Assembly: GCA_023935145.1 (NCBI GenBank)
Contig: CM043702.1
Coordinates: 58,740,001-58,804,000 of the forward strand
DNA length: 64,000 bases
Source: Bretschneidera sinensis
Lineage: Eukaryota; Streptophyta; Magnoliopsida; Brassicales; Akaniaceae
Direction of reading: 5' to 3'
In this document: in pieces, positions 47,210 to 58,547 of the stretch
How positions within the stretch are numbered: position 1 is the first letter of the stretch
Layout: each line of letters opens with the position of its first letter
Made by a program: the position numbers and the translations under genes
Notes under the pieces: generated by a model
The model's database searches: none
What the model saw: the letters and a program-made list of their open reading frames with translations, nothing else
Told to the model about the DNA's origin: nothing

Positions 47210-48409
47210 TATAGACCACGGTGAAAACCCAAGAAGGGGTAATTTGGGTTTTAAAAACTTTTAAGAAATAATATGCAAGTTTTTAAACACTTTATAAACA
47301 CAAGCAATAAGAATAAATAAACTAAAACCGAAAGTAAAAGGAGTAAGGAAGAGATAGTGCAAACTCCATTTATAGTGGTTCAAAAATATCAGATTTACTC
47401 TGACCCTACATCCACTCTCTTCAAAGAACCTTCTTAAAGTAATCCACTAGAATAAGATAAGAAACTTTACGGGTGCTGCTCAAACCTTACAAAGATCTCA
47501 TCCACTAAAGGAAGTGTACAACAAAGTGTTTAACACCTAAACACTCTAAGAGTTACACTAACTCTTTCTCTTAAAAATGATTGGAATTGAATGATTGAAT
47601 TTAAGAGAGATTAGCAATAAATGCTTTTAGTAAGAAGAATGATCACTCTTAAGTACAAAGCTTTTAAGAATGGCTCAATATTATCTTTGAAAAGATTTTT
47701 AAATGAGATAAATATGATTTAATGCTCAAGGGTTTTCTCATTTATGATGGTTTTTTTTATAGTTTTAAAACCCCCTAGTCGTTACACATAAAGTAAGGCC
47801 ATTTTGGAGTGCTTTGGAGCATTTAATGCTTTGAACCACATTTCAAATTTTGAAACATAGCCATTATTTTTTAATGTTCAATCGACTGAATGCTTTATTA
47901 AACTCAAATTTTTGTGTCAAGTATATCATTCAGCCGACTGGATGATTTGTTCAATCGACTGAATTAGAAGGCAAAAACTCTCAGATCTTCATTCAGTAGA
48001 CTGAATCAGAAGGTCAAAACTCTCCGACTTTCTTTCAGTCGTCTGAATAGATTCATTTAGTCGACTGAATAAATTTATTCAATCGATTGAGTGGTTTTAA
48101 TCAGTCGATACTGGATAACTTGAAATATAATTTTCTATTTTTTTCAATCAAAATGGTTTTTGTCAAAATATTTTGTTTAATCAAAATGAGCTATAAAGAA
48201 AGCTAGGTACTTAAGAGAGAATATTTACACATTAAAATTACTATCTTAGTGCCTAATCTTGATCTTCAATCTTCTTTCATGGTTTAGTGATTTTAAACAA
48301 GCATTAGTTTGTATTTGAGCAAGTATTTGCAGCTATAAACACTTAGATAGAATGGTTAGTGCAATTTAGCATTCTGTTTTTCATCATTAAAATCAATTTA
48401 GTGTCAACA
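47210..48409 (-). repeat. 3' LTR of the Sirevirus-like element
   Basis: 1200 bp. Plus-strand start TATAGACCACGG (decayed TGTAGACT) and end GTGTCAACA. It is preceded on the minus strand by the polypurine-like AAAAATGGGAGAT (48412-48424). It contains eight or so TTCAGTCGACTGAA-type palindromes and a TATA box (CTATAAAAA, 47753-47763). Confidence 0.9.
47753..48115 (-). promoter_or_regulatory. LTR promoter: palindrome cluster and TATA box
   Basis: Variants of the palindrome TTCAGTCGACTGAA occur at about 47879, 47931, 47953, 47991, 48034, 48055, 48075 and 48096. All lie upstream, in transcription sense, of the TATA box at 47753-47763. The position in U3 suggests transcription-factor sites. This compares with the palindromic motifs known in maize Sirevirus LTRs, although the motif differs. 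Confidence 0.65.
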
Positions 48410-48858
48410 ATCTCCCATTTTTAATGACAATAAAACCATTTTGAGAAAAATCTAAGTGTTTGGTTTTTAAGAAAAATTGGATAGAGTTTTATTTGTTTTT
48501 ACAATAAAAACATCCTGGAAGTTTCAAAAACAATCCAATCAGTAATGTAAGTAGTTTATATGTACTTTTAATCACTTAAATACTTATGGAGTAAAGCTCC
48601 CCCTAAATCTATGCATACTCAATATAGAACATATATTTCTCTCTTTTTTCTCCCCATTTTTGTTAACATCAGAAAAATTAGATCAAAATATAAATATGAA
48701 ACATTTACCATGATAGCTAGAAAAAGATGGATAAAATAAACTTGTATGCCAAATTTGAGCTTAAAACAAAGAGGTTAAGACATCTCGGGAAGAATCAGAA
48801 ATCTGAATATAGAAGTTCAAATAAAAGAAGTAAACAAGTATCCATATAATAGCAAGAA

Positions 48859-48965
48859 AGGCTCCATGGGCCAAAGTAAACATCCACATATAAAGTTAAG
48901 GCTCTCATGAGCCAAACAAAAATATCCAGCAAAGAAAGATAAAGGCTCTTATCAGCCAAACATCC
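48859..48965. repeat. Three short hairpin-like repeats near the 3' LTR
   Basis: GGCTCCATGGGCC, GGCTCTCATGAGCC and GGCTCTTATCAGCC, each followed by AAACATCC-like sequence, spaced 41-52 bp apart. They lie between the third ORF and the 3' LTR of the Sirevirus-like element. Confidence 0.6.
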
Positions 48966-49067
48966 CAAAGGTGCAGAAAAAACTAAATATGCAAGAAAAT
49001 GTAATGTAACCTACAAATAGTTTAGGAGTTGTAAAAACATGAAGAGATAAAGGAAAAATCAAATAAA

Positions 49068-50386
49068 TCAAACTTCCCAGTCATAACAAAGAGGAGGACT
49101 AAAACAACAAATTTGGTCATGAATCTGATGTAACTGATCTTGCATGTGAGCATTTTGATCTCTAACTTCAGCAAAGAAGGCTTGAGATTTAGCATAGAAG
49201 TTGGTAAAGTCATCATAAATCGAGTGCATCCCAATCCGCAAAACATCAAGCTTCATGTTAGTAGCTTCTTGCATGTTATTCATAGAGAATTGGAGACCAA
49301 CTAATGCTTGAAGGATTGCATCTTGATAGCCCGCACCAGCTGTGCTTCTTTGACCTTTAACAAGCTGTCTTGGACCTCTAGGAACATTTGGTATCTCTTC
49401 GTCGTCTTCTTCACCGGGACTTCATCCCTAATCCGAATATTATTTTTCGGCTGCGAGACAACAAAGTTATTTCAAATAGCATAACCCATCTTCTTTAGTG
49501 AAGAAACATTAATTACATCAAACATGTCAAGGTCTTGAGATTCATTATCTGGAAGGGGAATGTCATAATGTTTAAGGATTAATATGATGAGCATCTTGTA
49601 GGGTAGATAACCGGCAGTGGTTTCATGACTGATAAGCATATTAGACATGATTAGTGGGTATATATTGTATGGTTTTTCAGTTTTTAGGCATTACATTAGA
49701 ATGATGCCTAGCTTGGAGGGACTCTTTTGACTGCCTAGTCTTAGGTTGATGGTCCAATTAATGATTAGGTTCAGCATGTGAGAGTCAAAGGGAAGGTCAC
49801 TTTAGGTATTGTAGGTTTGGATACCATAGGAGCAGGTGGGGTCCCCTTTCATAATTCTACAAGCCTCTTTATAATCAAAATCATTAGGCTAACCATCTCC
49901 TACCCATTTCAGTCCTTCAGTGGGTAACTCCAAGACCTTAAGCAGTAGGCTACCCGGCACTATAAACTCTTTACCCATTACTATAGTAGTAAAAGGTGGG
50001 GTATTGGGTGAGGATTGATGAATGTTGGCATAAAACTGATGTATAAGTCTAGGATATTATTTCTCATTAATCTTAACAAAAGATGTCCATCCTAACCTAT
50101 TAATCAGAGGCTGAATATCAAAATTCCCATACCTAATAAAGCTAAAGTTTACCAGGTATGATCTCCTTATTTTGGATGATTGTATCATACCTTTCCTTGG
50201 CTTCAGCATTCTGTAAATTTGAAGCATCAAAGTTGTCCCTTGTTTGGTTATTCATTGTATGATCGCTATCTTCTCCTTACTTTTCCTTTCCTTTTTTTCT
50301 TTTCTAGAGCCATCTTTGCATTTTCTTGAAGTGGGGTTATCTTCTCCAGAGTAAACCATCTTTAAACGCTTTAGTCATTCAGCCAT
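49068..50386 (-). pseudogene. Third ORF of the Sirevirus-like element (plant transposon protein, Transposase_32-like?)
   Basis: The first ATG at 50386 gives MAE then a stop; the frame continues with LKRLKMVYSGEDNPTSRK, a Lys-rich stretch, then NRLGWTSFVKIN, RLIHQFYANIHQS and GKEFIVPGSLLLKVLELP. These resemble the plant putative-transposon-protein family found as an extra ORF in retrotransposons. The middle has DSHMLNLIINWTINLRLGS and NIYPLIMSNMLISHETTAGY. The C-terminus (49068-49283) is a heptad-like segment (MNNMQEATNMKLDVL, FFAEVRDQNAHMQDQLHQIH). It is separated from pol by about 500 bp holding a putative promoter. Function unknown; it sits where Sireviruses carry an env-like ORF. A few stops and frameshifts make it a pseudogene. 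Confidence 0.6.
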
Positions 50387-50496
50387 TGTTGAGAAGATAG
50401 TGAAAAAGAGACGATTTGAGGAATTGATTTGTGTTTATATTAAAGATTAAAATATTGGGAGATTTGGCCGGTTTTGTGAGTACAATTAATTTTCTA

Positions 50497-50767
50497 GAGA
50501 GAGAAAGAGAGAGGCGACTGTGTAGGGTTTTTGATTTAAGTGAGAATGAAAAAAAAATTATAAGGATCCTTTTATACTGTCACGAGTTCAGTCTACTGAA
50601 TCCGTTACAAATCTGAAAAGATTCAAAAGACTCGTGCATTCAGTCAACTAGAAGGCTATTCAGTCAACTCAATGAGTGGCAGAGAGTTAAGGTTTAAAAA
50701 CAATGAGGGTTCAGTCGACTGAAGAGTTTGATTCAGTCGACTGAATAACTCGATTCAGTCGATTGGA
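50497..50767 (-). promoter_or_regulatory. Putative internal promoter for the third ORF
   Basis: In transcription order (minus strand), six copies of the LTR palindrome (about 50754, 50731, 50708, 50659, 50638 and 50587; two are perfect TTCAGTCGACTGAA), a TATA box GTATAAAAGG (50568-50577), a telo-box AAACCCTA (50523-50530) and a CT-rich leader (CTCTCTCTTTCTCTCTC, about 50496-50512). The ORF starts about 180 bp downstream. This is the usual layout of a plant core promoter and shares its palindromes with the LTR. No transcript evidence is available. Confidence 0.55.
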
Positions 50768-50881
50768 TCAGGATTTTCAAAGAAAAATTAGAACTCCAGT
50801 TTGAGCTTTTTTGCATGTCCTAATTACTTTATGTCATTTTTGAGTGAGGGAAACATAAAATGAGAATTAATGCTCATTCAC

Positions 50882-53800
50882 TCAATGGCATTTATGCAAA
50901 TGATGAATATGAATGCAAGCAAACACATACACATTCATAGCTTTTAATGCCATTAACATTCTAATTCTACAAAAAGTATCTTCATTCAAAGGTTTAGTAG
51001 GGATATCAGTAATTTGATCTTCTGTTAGTGTGAATTCAATATTGATATCACATTTTTTAGCATGATCTCTTATAAAATGATCCCTAATATCAATGTATTT
51101 GGTTCTAGAATGTTGACTTGGGTTATTGGTAACATTGATTGCGCTAGTGTTATCACATAAGATTGGAATATTTTGACAACACATGTCATAGTCTTCTACT
51201 TGCTGTTTTATCCATAAAATTTGTGCAAAACAACTACCGGCGGCCACATATTCCGCTTCGGCGGTTGATAGTGTAACTGGATTTTTCTTTTTTGAAAACT
51301 TAGAAGTTAGCATACCACCTAGAAATTGGCATGTTCCACTAGTATTTTTTTTCTATCAATCTTATAACCAGCAAAATCAACATCCGAGTACCCAACTAGC
51401 TCAAAAAATGACTTTCTTAAATATCATAATCCTAGATTTTAAGTACCATTCAAATATCTTAAAATTCTTTTTACAGCAATAATATGTGATTCCTTAAGAT
51501 TAGCTTAGAATCTAGCACATATGCATACACTAAACATTATATCGGGTCTAATAGCAGTTAAATATAGTAAAACCCCTATCATGCTTATATAATTATTTGT
51601 ATCTACACATTTACCTCCTTAACCCAAGTCAAGTTTTGTAGAGATGCTCATGGGAGTCCCAATAGACTTTGAATTCTCCATCCTAAATCTCTTTAGTAAA
51701 TATTTTGTATACTTTGATTGGTTGATGAAGATTCATCTCTTAGTTTGTTTCATTTGAAGGCCAATGAAGTAATTGAGCTATACTCATTTCAAATTGACCT
51801 TGCATACACTTAGCAAAATCTTGACACATGGATTCATTAAAGGCACAAAATATAATATCATCAACATATATTTAGATAAGAAACTGTCATGCTTATGAGT
51901 TTTTTTTTGTAAAAATAGTAGTGTCTATTTTACTACTTGAAAAGTCATTATCAAGTGAAAACATACTTAACCTTTCATAGCATGGTCTTGGAGCTTGCTT
52001 TAATCCAAAAAAGGCTCTAGAAAGCCTATAAACATAGTTTGGAAGGTTAAGATCTTCAAAACCAAGAGATTGTTCAACATATACCTCTTCTTCAATAAAG
52101 CCATTTAAAAATGCACTTTTTACGTCCATTTGAAATAGTTTGAAGTTCTAAAAACATGTAAATGCAAGCAACATACGTATAGCATATAGTCTAGCTACAA
52201 GAGCATAGGTTTAATCAAAATCAATACATTCTTCTTGATTATAACCTTTGGCTATAAGTCTAGCCTTAGTCCTAGTTACTACTCCAATTTCATCTATTTT
52301 GTTTTCTAAATACCCATTTAGTTCTTATAATAGTGTGGTTCTTAGGTCTAGGAACTAAAGTCCACACTTTATTTCTTTCAAATTGATTTAGTTCCTCTTG
52401 CATGGCATTTATGAATTATCATCATTTTCAGCTTCATTAAAATTCTTAGGTTCTACTTAGGATAAGTGAGCTACATAGTTGCAAATATTTCTAATAGAAG
52501 AACGAATTCTTACCCCTTGTGAAGGATCACCAATCACTTGATCGATTGGGTGATAATTCACATACCTCGAATCTTTGAGAAGCCCATCTCCTTGTTGACT
52601 TGTAAATGGTTGATCAAGTTTAGGTACATATACCTATTGATCCACTTGAGGTAGACTTTCCTTAGGGTCAACAATGGCTGTGGAAGCATCCACTATTTGT
52701 ATAAAATCTGCATCATCATCAAGATGAGCTATTTTACTAATAATGGGGTTAGTCTTATTAAAAGCAACATGTACGAATTCTTTAAACACTAGAGTTCTTT
52801 TATAAAAGACTTTATAAGCTTTACTAGAGGTTGAATATCCTAAAAATATCCCTTCATCGGTCTTAGAGTTAAATTTACCTAAATTAACTTTATTGTTATT
52901 TAGGAAGAAACATTTGCAACTAAAAGCTCTAAAATAAGAAATATTAGGCCTTCTACCTTTCCATAGTTCATGTGGAGTTTTGTTAAGCATAAGCCTACTT
53001 AAAACTCTATTTAAAACATAACAAGAAGTGTTAACAGCTTCCGCTCAAAAGTATTTTGGTAAACTACTTTCACAAAGCATAGTTCTAGTAAACTCCTTTA
53101 TAACTCTATTTTTCCTCTCAACAGCACCATTTTGTTGAGGAGTTCTAGGGGATGAAAAGTTGTGATCAATTCGATTTTCATCACAATATTTTGAAAAACT
53201 TTGGTTTCGAAATTCGTTTCATGATCGCTTCTTATACTTATAATAGAAATACCTTTTTCATTTTGAAAATTTTTGCAAAACTTTACAAAGCCTTTATAAG
53301 TTTCATCCTTATAAGCAATAAATATAACAAAGGTATATCTAGAATAGTCATCAACAATAACAAGAGTATATTGGTGGCCACCTAGACTTATAGTGCTTAT
53401 TGGACCAAACAAGTCCATATGTAAAAGCTTTAGAATTCTAGTGTTTGAAATTGTGTTTTTAGGTTTAAAATGAACTTTTATTTGTTTTCCTATTTGATAA
53501 GCATAACATATTTGGTTTTTTTTTTCTGATTTGATTTAAGGAAGACCAATTACTAAATATTTTCTTAAAAGTACTTTAATCAAATCCATGTTCACATAGC
53601 CAAGCCTTCTATGCGATAGCTATGAGTTTTTAGGCAAAGCTGAAAAACATTTTTTTATTTTCCAAAGGTAAAGATTTTAAATCAAATAAGTAGATATTTT
53701 CATGTCTTTGGCCAACAAACTTAATCTTGTTACTCTTAATGTTTATTATAAGACAGTGAAATGATTCAAATACAACCTTGTTACCTTTATCACAAAGTTG

Positions 53801-54000
53801 ACTAATACTAAGTAAATTAGGCTTAAGGCCTTGCACACACAAAACATGATCAAGGTTTAAGGAATCTTTACCCACTTTACCATGTCTGATGATTTTCATC
53901 TTGGTGTCATCTCCAATGGTGATGTGTCTGCTATCCCTTAGAGTCAACTCTTTAAATATACTTTGATCATCGGTCATGTTCTTTGAGCACCCACTATCAA
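50882..54000 (-). pseudogene. Pol of the Sirevirus-like element (protease, integrase, RT, RNase H)
   Basis: 53630-53977 has the post-protease block (CSRHMTDDQ-type start, LNLDHVLCVQGLKPNLLSIS). 53420-53620 has the pre-integrase HRRLGYVNMDLI. 52634-53418 has the integrase core (MDLFGPISTISLGGHQY, IVDDYSRYTFV, IRSDHETNFE) and the tail MLNKTPHELWKGRRPNISYF. 51340-52480 has RT (MDVKSAFLNGFIEEEVYVEQ, YRLSRAFFGLKQAPRPCYE). 50882-51313 has RNase H (TLSTAEAEYVAAGSCFAQIL, LCDNTSAINVTNNPSQHSRT). Frameshifts lie near 51890, 52200, 52990 and 53100. The integrase Glu region is altered. Confidence 0.85.
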
Positions 54001-56047
54001 GATACCAATGGTCAACTTTTTCCTTCGTGTGGAGACATGTCTACATCACACAAAGATACACAATAGTACTCTTAGGTACCCAAAATTTCTTAGGTCTTTA
54101 AGGGTTAGTCCTAGAAAATATAGCATTTTAAGGGACCTATACTTTCTTAACATTATAAGATGCTCTGTTATTATAGATATGTGGATAATGCATGATCTTA
54201 GGATGATAGTCATAAAATTTTATATGATGTCTTGAGCATGCATGTTTATCATTCATTGGATGAGCATTCCTAGGATACATGTTTCTAGCATATGAGTTAT
54301 GAGCATACATGTTAGCTTTAGTGTATGCATGCTAGTTATTTCTAGGATATTCATTCCTAGCATGTGCATTTTTTGAATAGGTATTCCTAGCATTTATATT
54401 TCTAGGATGAGCATACATATGTGCATAAGTATTTCTAGGATATCTATTCCTAGCATAGGCATTTGAATTCTTTGCATTGGAATTGAAATTTGTGTTCTTA
54501 AGCTTCTTAGGATTTTTCAAAGGAACATTTTTAACATTACTAGGAGCTTTAGAAATGGAGGGTTCATCCACACATTTTGCTTTCATAAAGATAGTCTCAT
54601 TTTTTCTTTGCTTGCCTAATGGAGAATAACCCAAATCGGATTTTTCTCCAGTCATTCTTAGGCTCGATAACACTTCATCTAGTTTTTTATTTCCAAGAAC
54701 AAGCCTATATATAATGTTATTTAACTCCATCACTTTAATTTTCAAATCATCATTTTCATTTTTCAAAGATTCATGTGATGAGTTATTAAACTCTAGGGAA
54801 AGTTTTTTTTCTTCTTTAGAGCTTTCATCCCTTTAAAGATGGATGAGACTAGCTTTTTGAGAGAAATATTTCTATAATCAAATTTCTTTAATTCTGTATG
54901 CATTTCATTTATTGCATCAATTAATTCTTCATTACTACTAATAATATCATTAGTAAGGGAAGAGTTAGTTACATCACTTTCGTCATCTATTTCCATCAAG
55001 CAAAGACTGACAATTTCTTTATAGTTGATCTCACTATCCGAGACTTCCTCATCATCATCACTCCAAGTATATGTTGTAGGTACCATGGCTTTTTTCTTGA
55101 AGTTCTTTTATGGTTTCTTGGTTAAAGGACAATCTGCCTTCACATGCCTAGGCTTCTTGTAACCAAAGCACACCATAGGTTTCCTTTTTTTTCAAAGTCA
55201 TTTGTGTAAGGCTTCTTGCTCTTTTTTAAGAACATATGAAACTTCTCAGTGATGAGAGCCATTTCCCTATCTTCTTCACTGATTTTTATTTTCTTATTAT
55301 TCTTTTTTGTCTTCTTCTTCTTCTACCTTCTTGCTTATGGTAGCTTTGAGAGCAATGGCCTTCTTATTCTTCGACTCATCATCAACAATATCGTGATTCA
55401 TTTATTCCATCTCGTATGTCAACAATGATCTAAGAAGTGTTTCAACATTGAGCTTGTCGAGATCTTTAGCTTCCACGATAGTCAATTTTTTTGCTTTCCA
55501 AGTTGGTGGTAAAGATTTAAGAATCTTTCTTGTGAGCTCAAACTCTTTAGTGTTCCTACCAAGGAGCTTTAAACCGTTAATAATGCTAGTGAAACGTGAA
55601 TACATTTTAGAAATGATTTTAATAGGAGACATATTAAAATATTCATATTCGGACACTAGCATATAGATTTTTGATTGTTTAACTTCACTAGTGTCTTCAT
55701 ATATCACTTGAAGTTTGTCCCAAATTTCTTTTGCCAAAATACATGCTGAAATTTTATTGTATTCATTTATGTTTAAAGCACAATGTAGAATACTTGTGGC
55801 TCTACTATTTAAGGAAAGCATTCTCCTTCATCATATTCAGATTTTAGTTTAGGTAAAACTGCTACTGTTTCATTAATTGTAACTCATTTAGTTGGGATCT
55901 TAGGCCCCTCTTCAATATTTCTCTACAAATTATAATCTTACCCCTTACAAAGATTCTTATTCTAATTTTTCAATAATTATAATTTTTTCCTTTGAGCAAA
56001 GGAGGCCTTGTATAGGAGTGACCTTTAGTATAACTATTGGAAGCCAT
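54001..56047 (-). pseudogene. Gag of the Sirevirus-like element
   Basis: The ATG at 56047 follows the primer site. 55402-55821 is the UBN2-type copia Gag (ALNINEYNKISACILAKEIW, MYSRFTSIINGLKLLGR, ILKSLPPTWKAK). A zinc knuckle near 55133-55180 reads CFGYKKPRHVKADC, with its second Cys changed to Tyr. 54793-55086 is acidic (TWSDDDEEVSDSE, SLCLMEIDDES). 54332-54766 holds a coiled-coil stretch (NENDDLKIKVMELNNIIYRL) and an N/R/Y-rich repeat segment (ARNTYSKNAHARNEYPRN). The acidic plus coiled-coil extension after the knuckle is typical of Sirevirus Gag. Confidence 0.8.
54240..54440. repeat. Short degenerate coding repeats in Gag C-terminus
   Basis: TTTCTAGGATA/TTCCTAGCAT-type units of about 18-24 bp recur from 54262 to 54460. 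On the minus strand they encode ARNTY/ARNAY/PRNTY repeats. Confidence 0.6.
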
Positions 56048-56088
56048 ATGATCAACTCAACAATGTTAAGCTTGAAATTTAATACCTT

Positions 56089-56100
56089 GCTATGATATCA
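56089..56100 (-). other. Decayed primer-binding site of the Sirevirus-like element
   Basis: TGATATCATAGC on the minus strand, two bases inside the 5' LTR edge at 56103. It differs from the iMet site TGGTATCAGAGC at two positions. Confidence 0.65.
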
Positions 56101-56324
56101 ATTGTAGACTAAGGTGCAAACCAAAGAGGGGGGTGAATTGGGTTTTAAATTTTTTTAAGAAATAACATGCAAGTTTTTAAACACTTTATAAACATAAGCA
56201 ACAACAATAAATAAAGTGTAGCTGAAAGTAAAAGGAGTAAGGAAGAGATAGTGTAAACTTCATTTATAGTGGCTCGGCAATATCAAATTTACTCCGACCC
56301 TATGTCCACTATCTTCAAGGAACC

Positions 56325-57520
56325 TGATAGGAGCTTAAATATTCATATTTAAGCCCCTTAATTTACATTTGTTAAGCTCTTTGTTTACATATTTTATTAT
56401 GTTTTACTTCATTTTTGTGTTTTCTGTGTTTTTTTATAGGCTTGTGAAGAAAAGAAAGCATTTTAAAGCTTTAAAGGAAGAAAACTGAAGATCTGGAAAG
56501 AGCTAGTGCGATCGAGCGCAACATGACTGTGATTGAGTGCAAAAGAAATTGTCACACACATAGAAGGCTCGAGCACACCCATGCACTCGAGTGCAGAAGC
56601 ATGCGATCAAGCGCACACACACAGAACCTTATAAATAGAATTTTAAAACACAAAAACATATCTCCATTTGGAGGAGCAGATCTCCCTTTGAGGAGCATAT
56701 CTCCTTTTTAGTTTTAGTTTTAGGTCGAGAGGCCGGAGGCTAATGGAGCTCTCTCGGGTTTCTTCTTTCCTTTATTTTATTATGTGTAACTAAACTTATA
56801 GTAAGGGCTTGGTTGAAGCCCTAATTATGTTTAACCAATAATTCAGTATTGGCACATTTGCAATATTTATGCTGTGATTCCTAATTTGATTAATGCCTAT
56901 TTTTATTTAAATTCCTCATATGTGTGTGTCTGATCAACGTATACATGTGGTATGAATTAGTTAGTTGAATCAATTTGGATGACCGAGTCTGGGGTTCAAC
57001 AACAGTAACAAAAGATATCCACACCGGATTCTTGGGTTAATCAACATGGGAGTGGACCAAGCCCTAGGTCCCGTATGGTTGTCGATTTCCATAGATCCTA
57101 TGCTCTCTTAAGGAACAACTCAGTATATACCATGCTGAATCCTTTAAGAGAGAAAAGAGTTAGAGTATACACCATGCCTAACTTGTTGCTTAGGGAAATC
57201 AATAGCCTAAGGAGTGGACCAAGCCTTTAGGTTGACAACCATTAGGTATTTATAGCATGAGTAGAGCATTGGCATACTGTTTTGTTGGGGTAGCATGATT
57301 AGTGGTGGATATCAAGTCCCTACACCTTTATCATTATTATCTAAATCCAATAAATATTTCTATCTATTTTTACTTTATGAAATTAATTCTAAATCGAAAT
57401 TCACCAATCCCTGTGGAAATGATCTCGCACTTGCACACTATGCTACTGTAGACCTTGTGCACTTGCAAGTAAAACAAGTTCGGTTATTTGCTTATTTATT
57501 TAGGTAGATAATTGCACAAC
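56325..57520 (+). mobile_element. Solo-LTR-like insertion of a gypsy element
   Basis: Begins TGATAGGAGC and ends near ATTGCACAAC. The flanks GGAACC (56319-56324 and 57521-57526) are a duplicated target, as shown by the uninterrupted partner LTR (about 47423, AAGAACCTTCTT). CCCTGTGGAAATGATCTCGC-like and ACTTGCAC motifs near its end recall long Athila/Tat LTRs. No internal region is present. The exact right terminus is uncertain because the usual CA end lies 2 bp before the duplication. Confidence 0.7.
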
Positions 57521-57864
57521 GGAACCTTCTTGAAGTATTCCACTAGAACAAGATAAGCAACTTCACGGGTGTTGCTCATACCTTACAAAGATCTATTCCA
57601 CTTAAGGAAGTGTACATCGAAGTGTTTAACACATAAACACTCTAAGAGTTACACCAACTCTTTCTCTTAACAATGATTGAAATTGAAAGATTGAATACAA
57701 GAGAGATTAACAATAAATGCTTTTACAAATAAGAATGATCTCTCTTAAGTATAAAGCTTTTAAGAATGGCTCAATATGATCTTTGAAAAGCTTTTTAAAT
57801 GAAATAAATGAGATGAAGATGATTTAATTCTCAAGAATTGTTGGGTTTTCTCAATTATGATAGA

Positions 57865-58245
57865 TTTTTATAGTTTTAAACCCTTGTAGCCATTACACAC
57901 AAAGTAAGACCATTTGGGAGTGGTTTAGAGCATTTAATTCTCTGAACCCCATTTGAGATTTTGAAATATAGCTGTTATTTTTTAGCGTTCAGTCGACTGG
58001 ATGCTTGTTCAGTCAATTGAATGCTTTGTTAAACTCATATATCTGTGTTAGATATATCATTCAATCGACTGGATGATTTGTTTAGTCGACTAGATCAGAA
58101 GACAAAACTCTCTGACCTTCATTCAGCCGACTGAATGGATTCATTCAGTCGACTGGATTTTATTCAGTCGACTAAGTGGTTTTAATCAATCGATTAGATT
58201 TCTTTCAGTTAACTGAATGGTTTTATTCAATCGATTGGATGATCT
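57865..58245 (-). promoter_or_regulatory. 5' LTR promoter: palindrome cluster and TATA box
   Basis: About ten variants of TTCAGTCGACTGAA at about 57987, 58008, 58060, 58082, 58119, 58142, 58161, 58186, 58204 and 58228, upstream of the TATA box at 57865-57873. Number and spacing differ from the 3' LTR, so the cluster has changed since insertion. Confidence 0.65.
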
Positions 58246-58547
58246 TAAACAAAGTTTTCTATTTTCAGCTTATTTTCCAGTCAAAATGGTTTTTTTTCAA
58301 CATATTTTGTTTAATCAAAATGAACCATAAAGAAAGATAAGTACTTAAGAAAGAATAATTGCACATTAAAATTACTATCTTAGTACCTAATCTTGATCTT
58401 CAATCTTCTTTCATGGTTGAGTGCTTTTAAACAAGTACTAGTTTGTCTTTGAGCAAGTATTTGCAACTATAAATACTTAGATAGAATGGTTAGTGCAATT
58501 TAGTATTCTTTTGTCATCATTAAAATTGATTTGGGGTCAACAGGAAC

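Larger units (their letters stand above)
47210..58542 (-). mobile_element. Sirevirus-like Ty1/copia retrotransposon with a third ORF
   Basis: LTRs are 47210-48409 and 56103-58542 (the latter enlarged by a nested insert). On the minus strand, gag (54001-56047), pol in copia order (50882-54000) and a separate third ORF (49068-50386) lie between them. The target duplication is AAAAC (47205-47209) against GGAAC (58543-58547). TNP2 reads EGS on one side and IVEAC on the other, so the insertion is placed to the base. The coiled-coil extension in Gag, extra ORF after pol, palindromic LTR motifs and about 10-kb length (without the nested insert) fit Sireviruses. All ORFs have stops. Confidence 0.85.
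56103..58542 (-). repeat. 5' LTR of the Sirevirus-like element, split by a nested insert
   Basis: Plus-strand start TGTAGACTAAGG and end GGGTCAACA, followed by target copy GGAAC. Without the insert at 56325-57520 it is about 1.24 kb and aligns end to end with 47210-48409. TATA box CTATAAAAA at 57865-57873. Confidence 0.9.
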
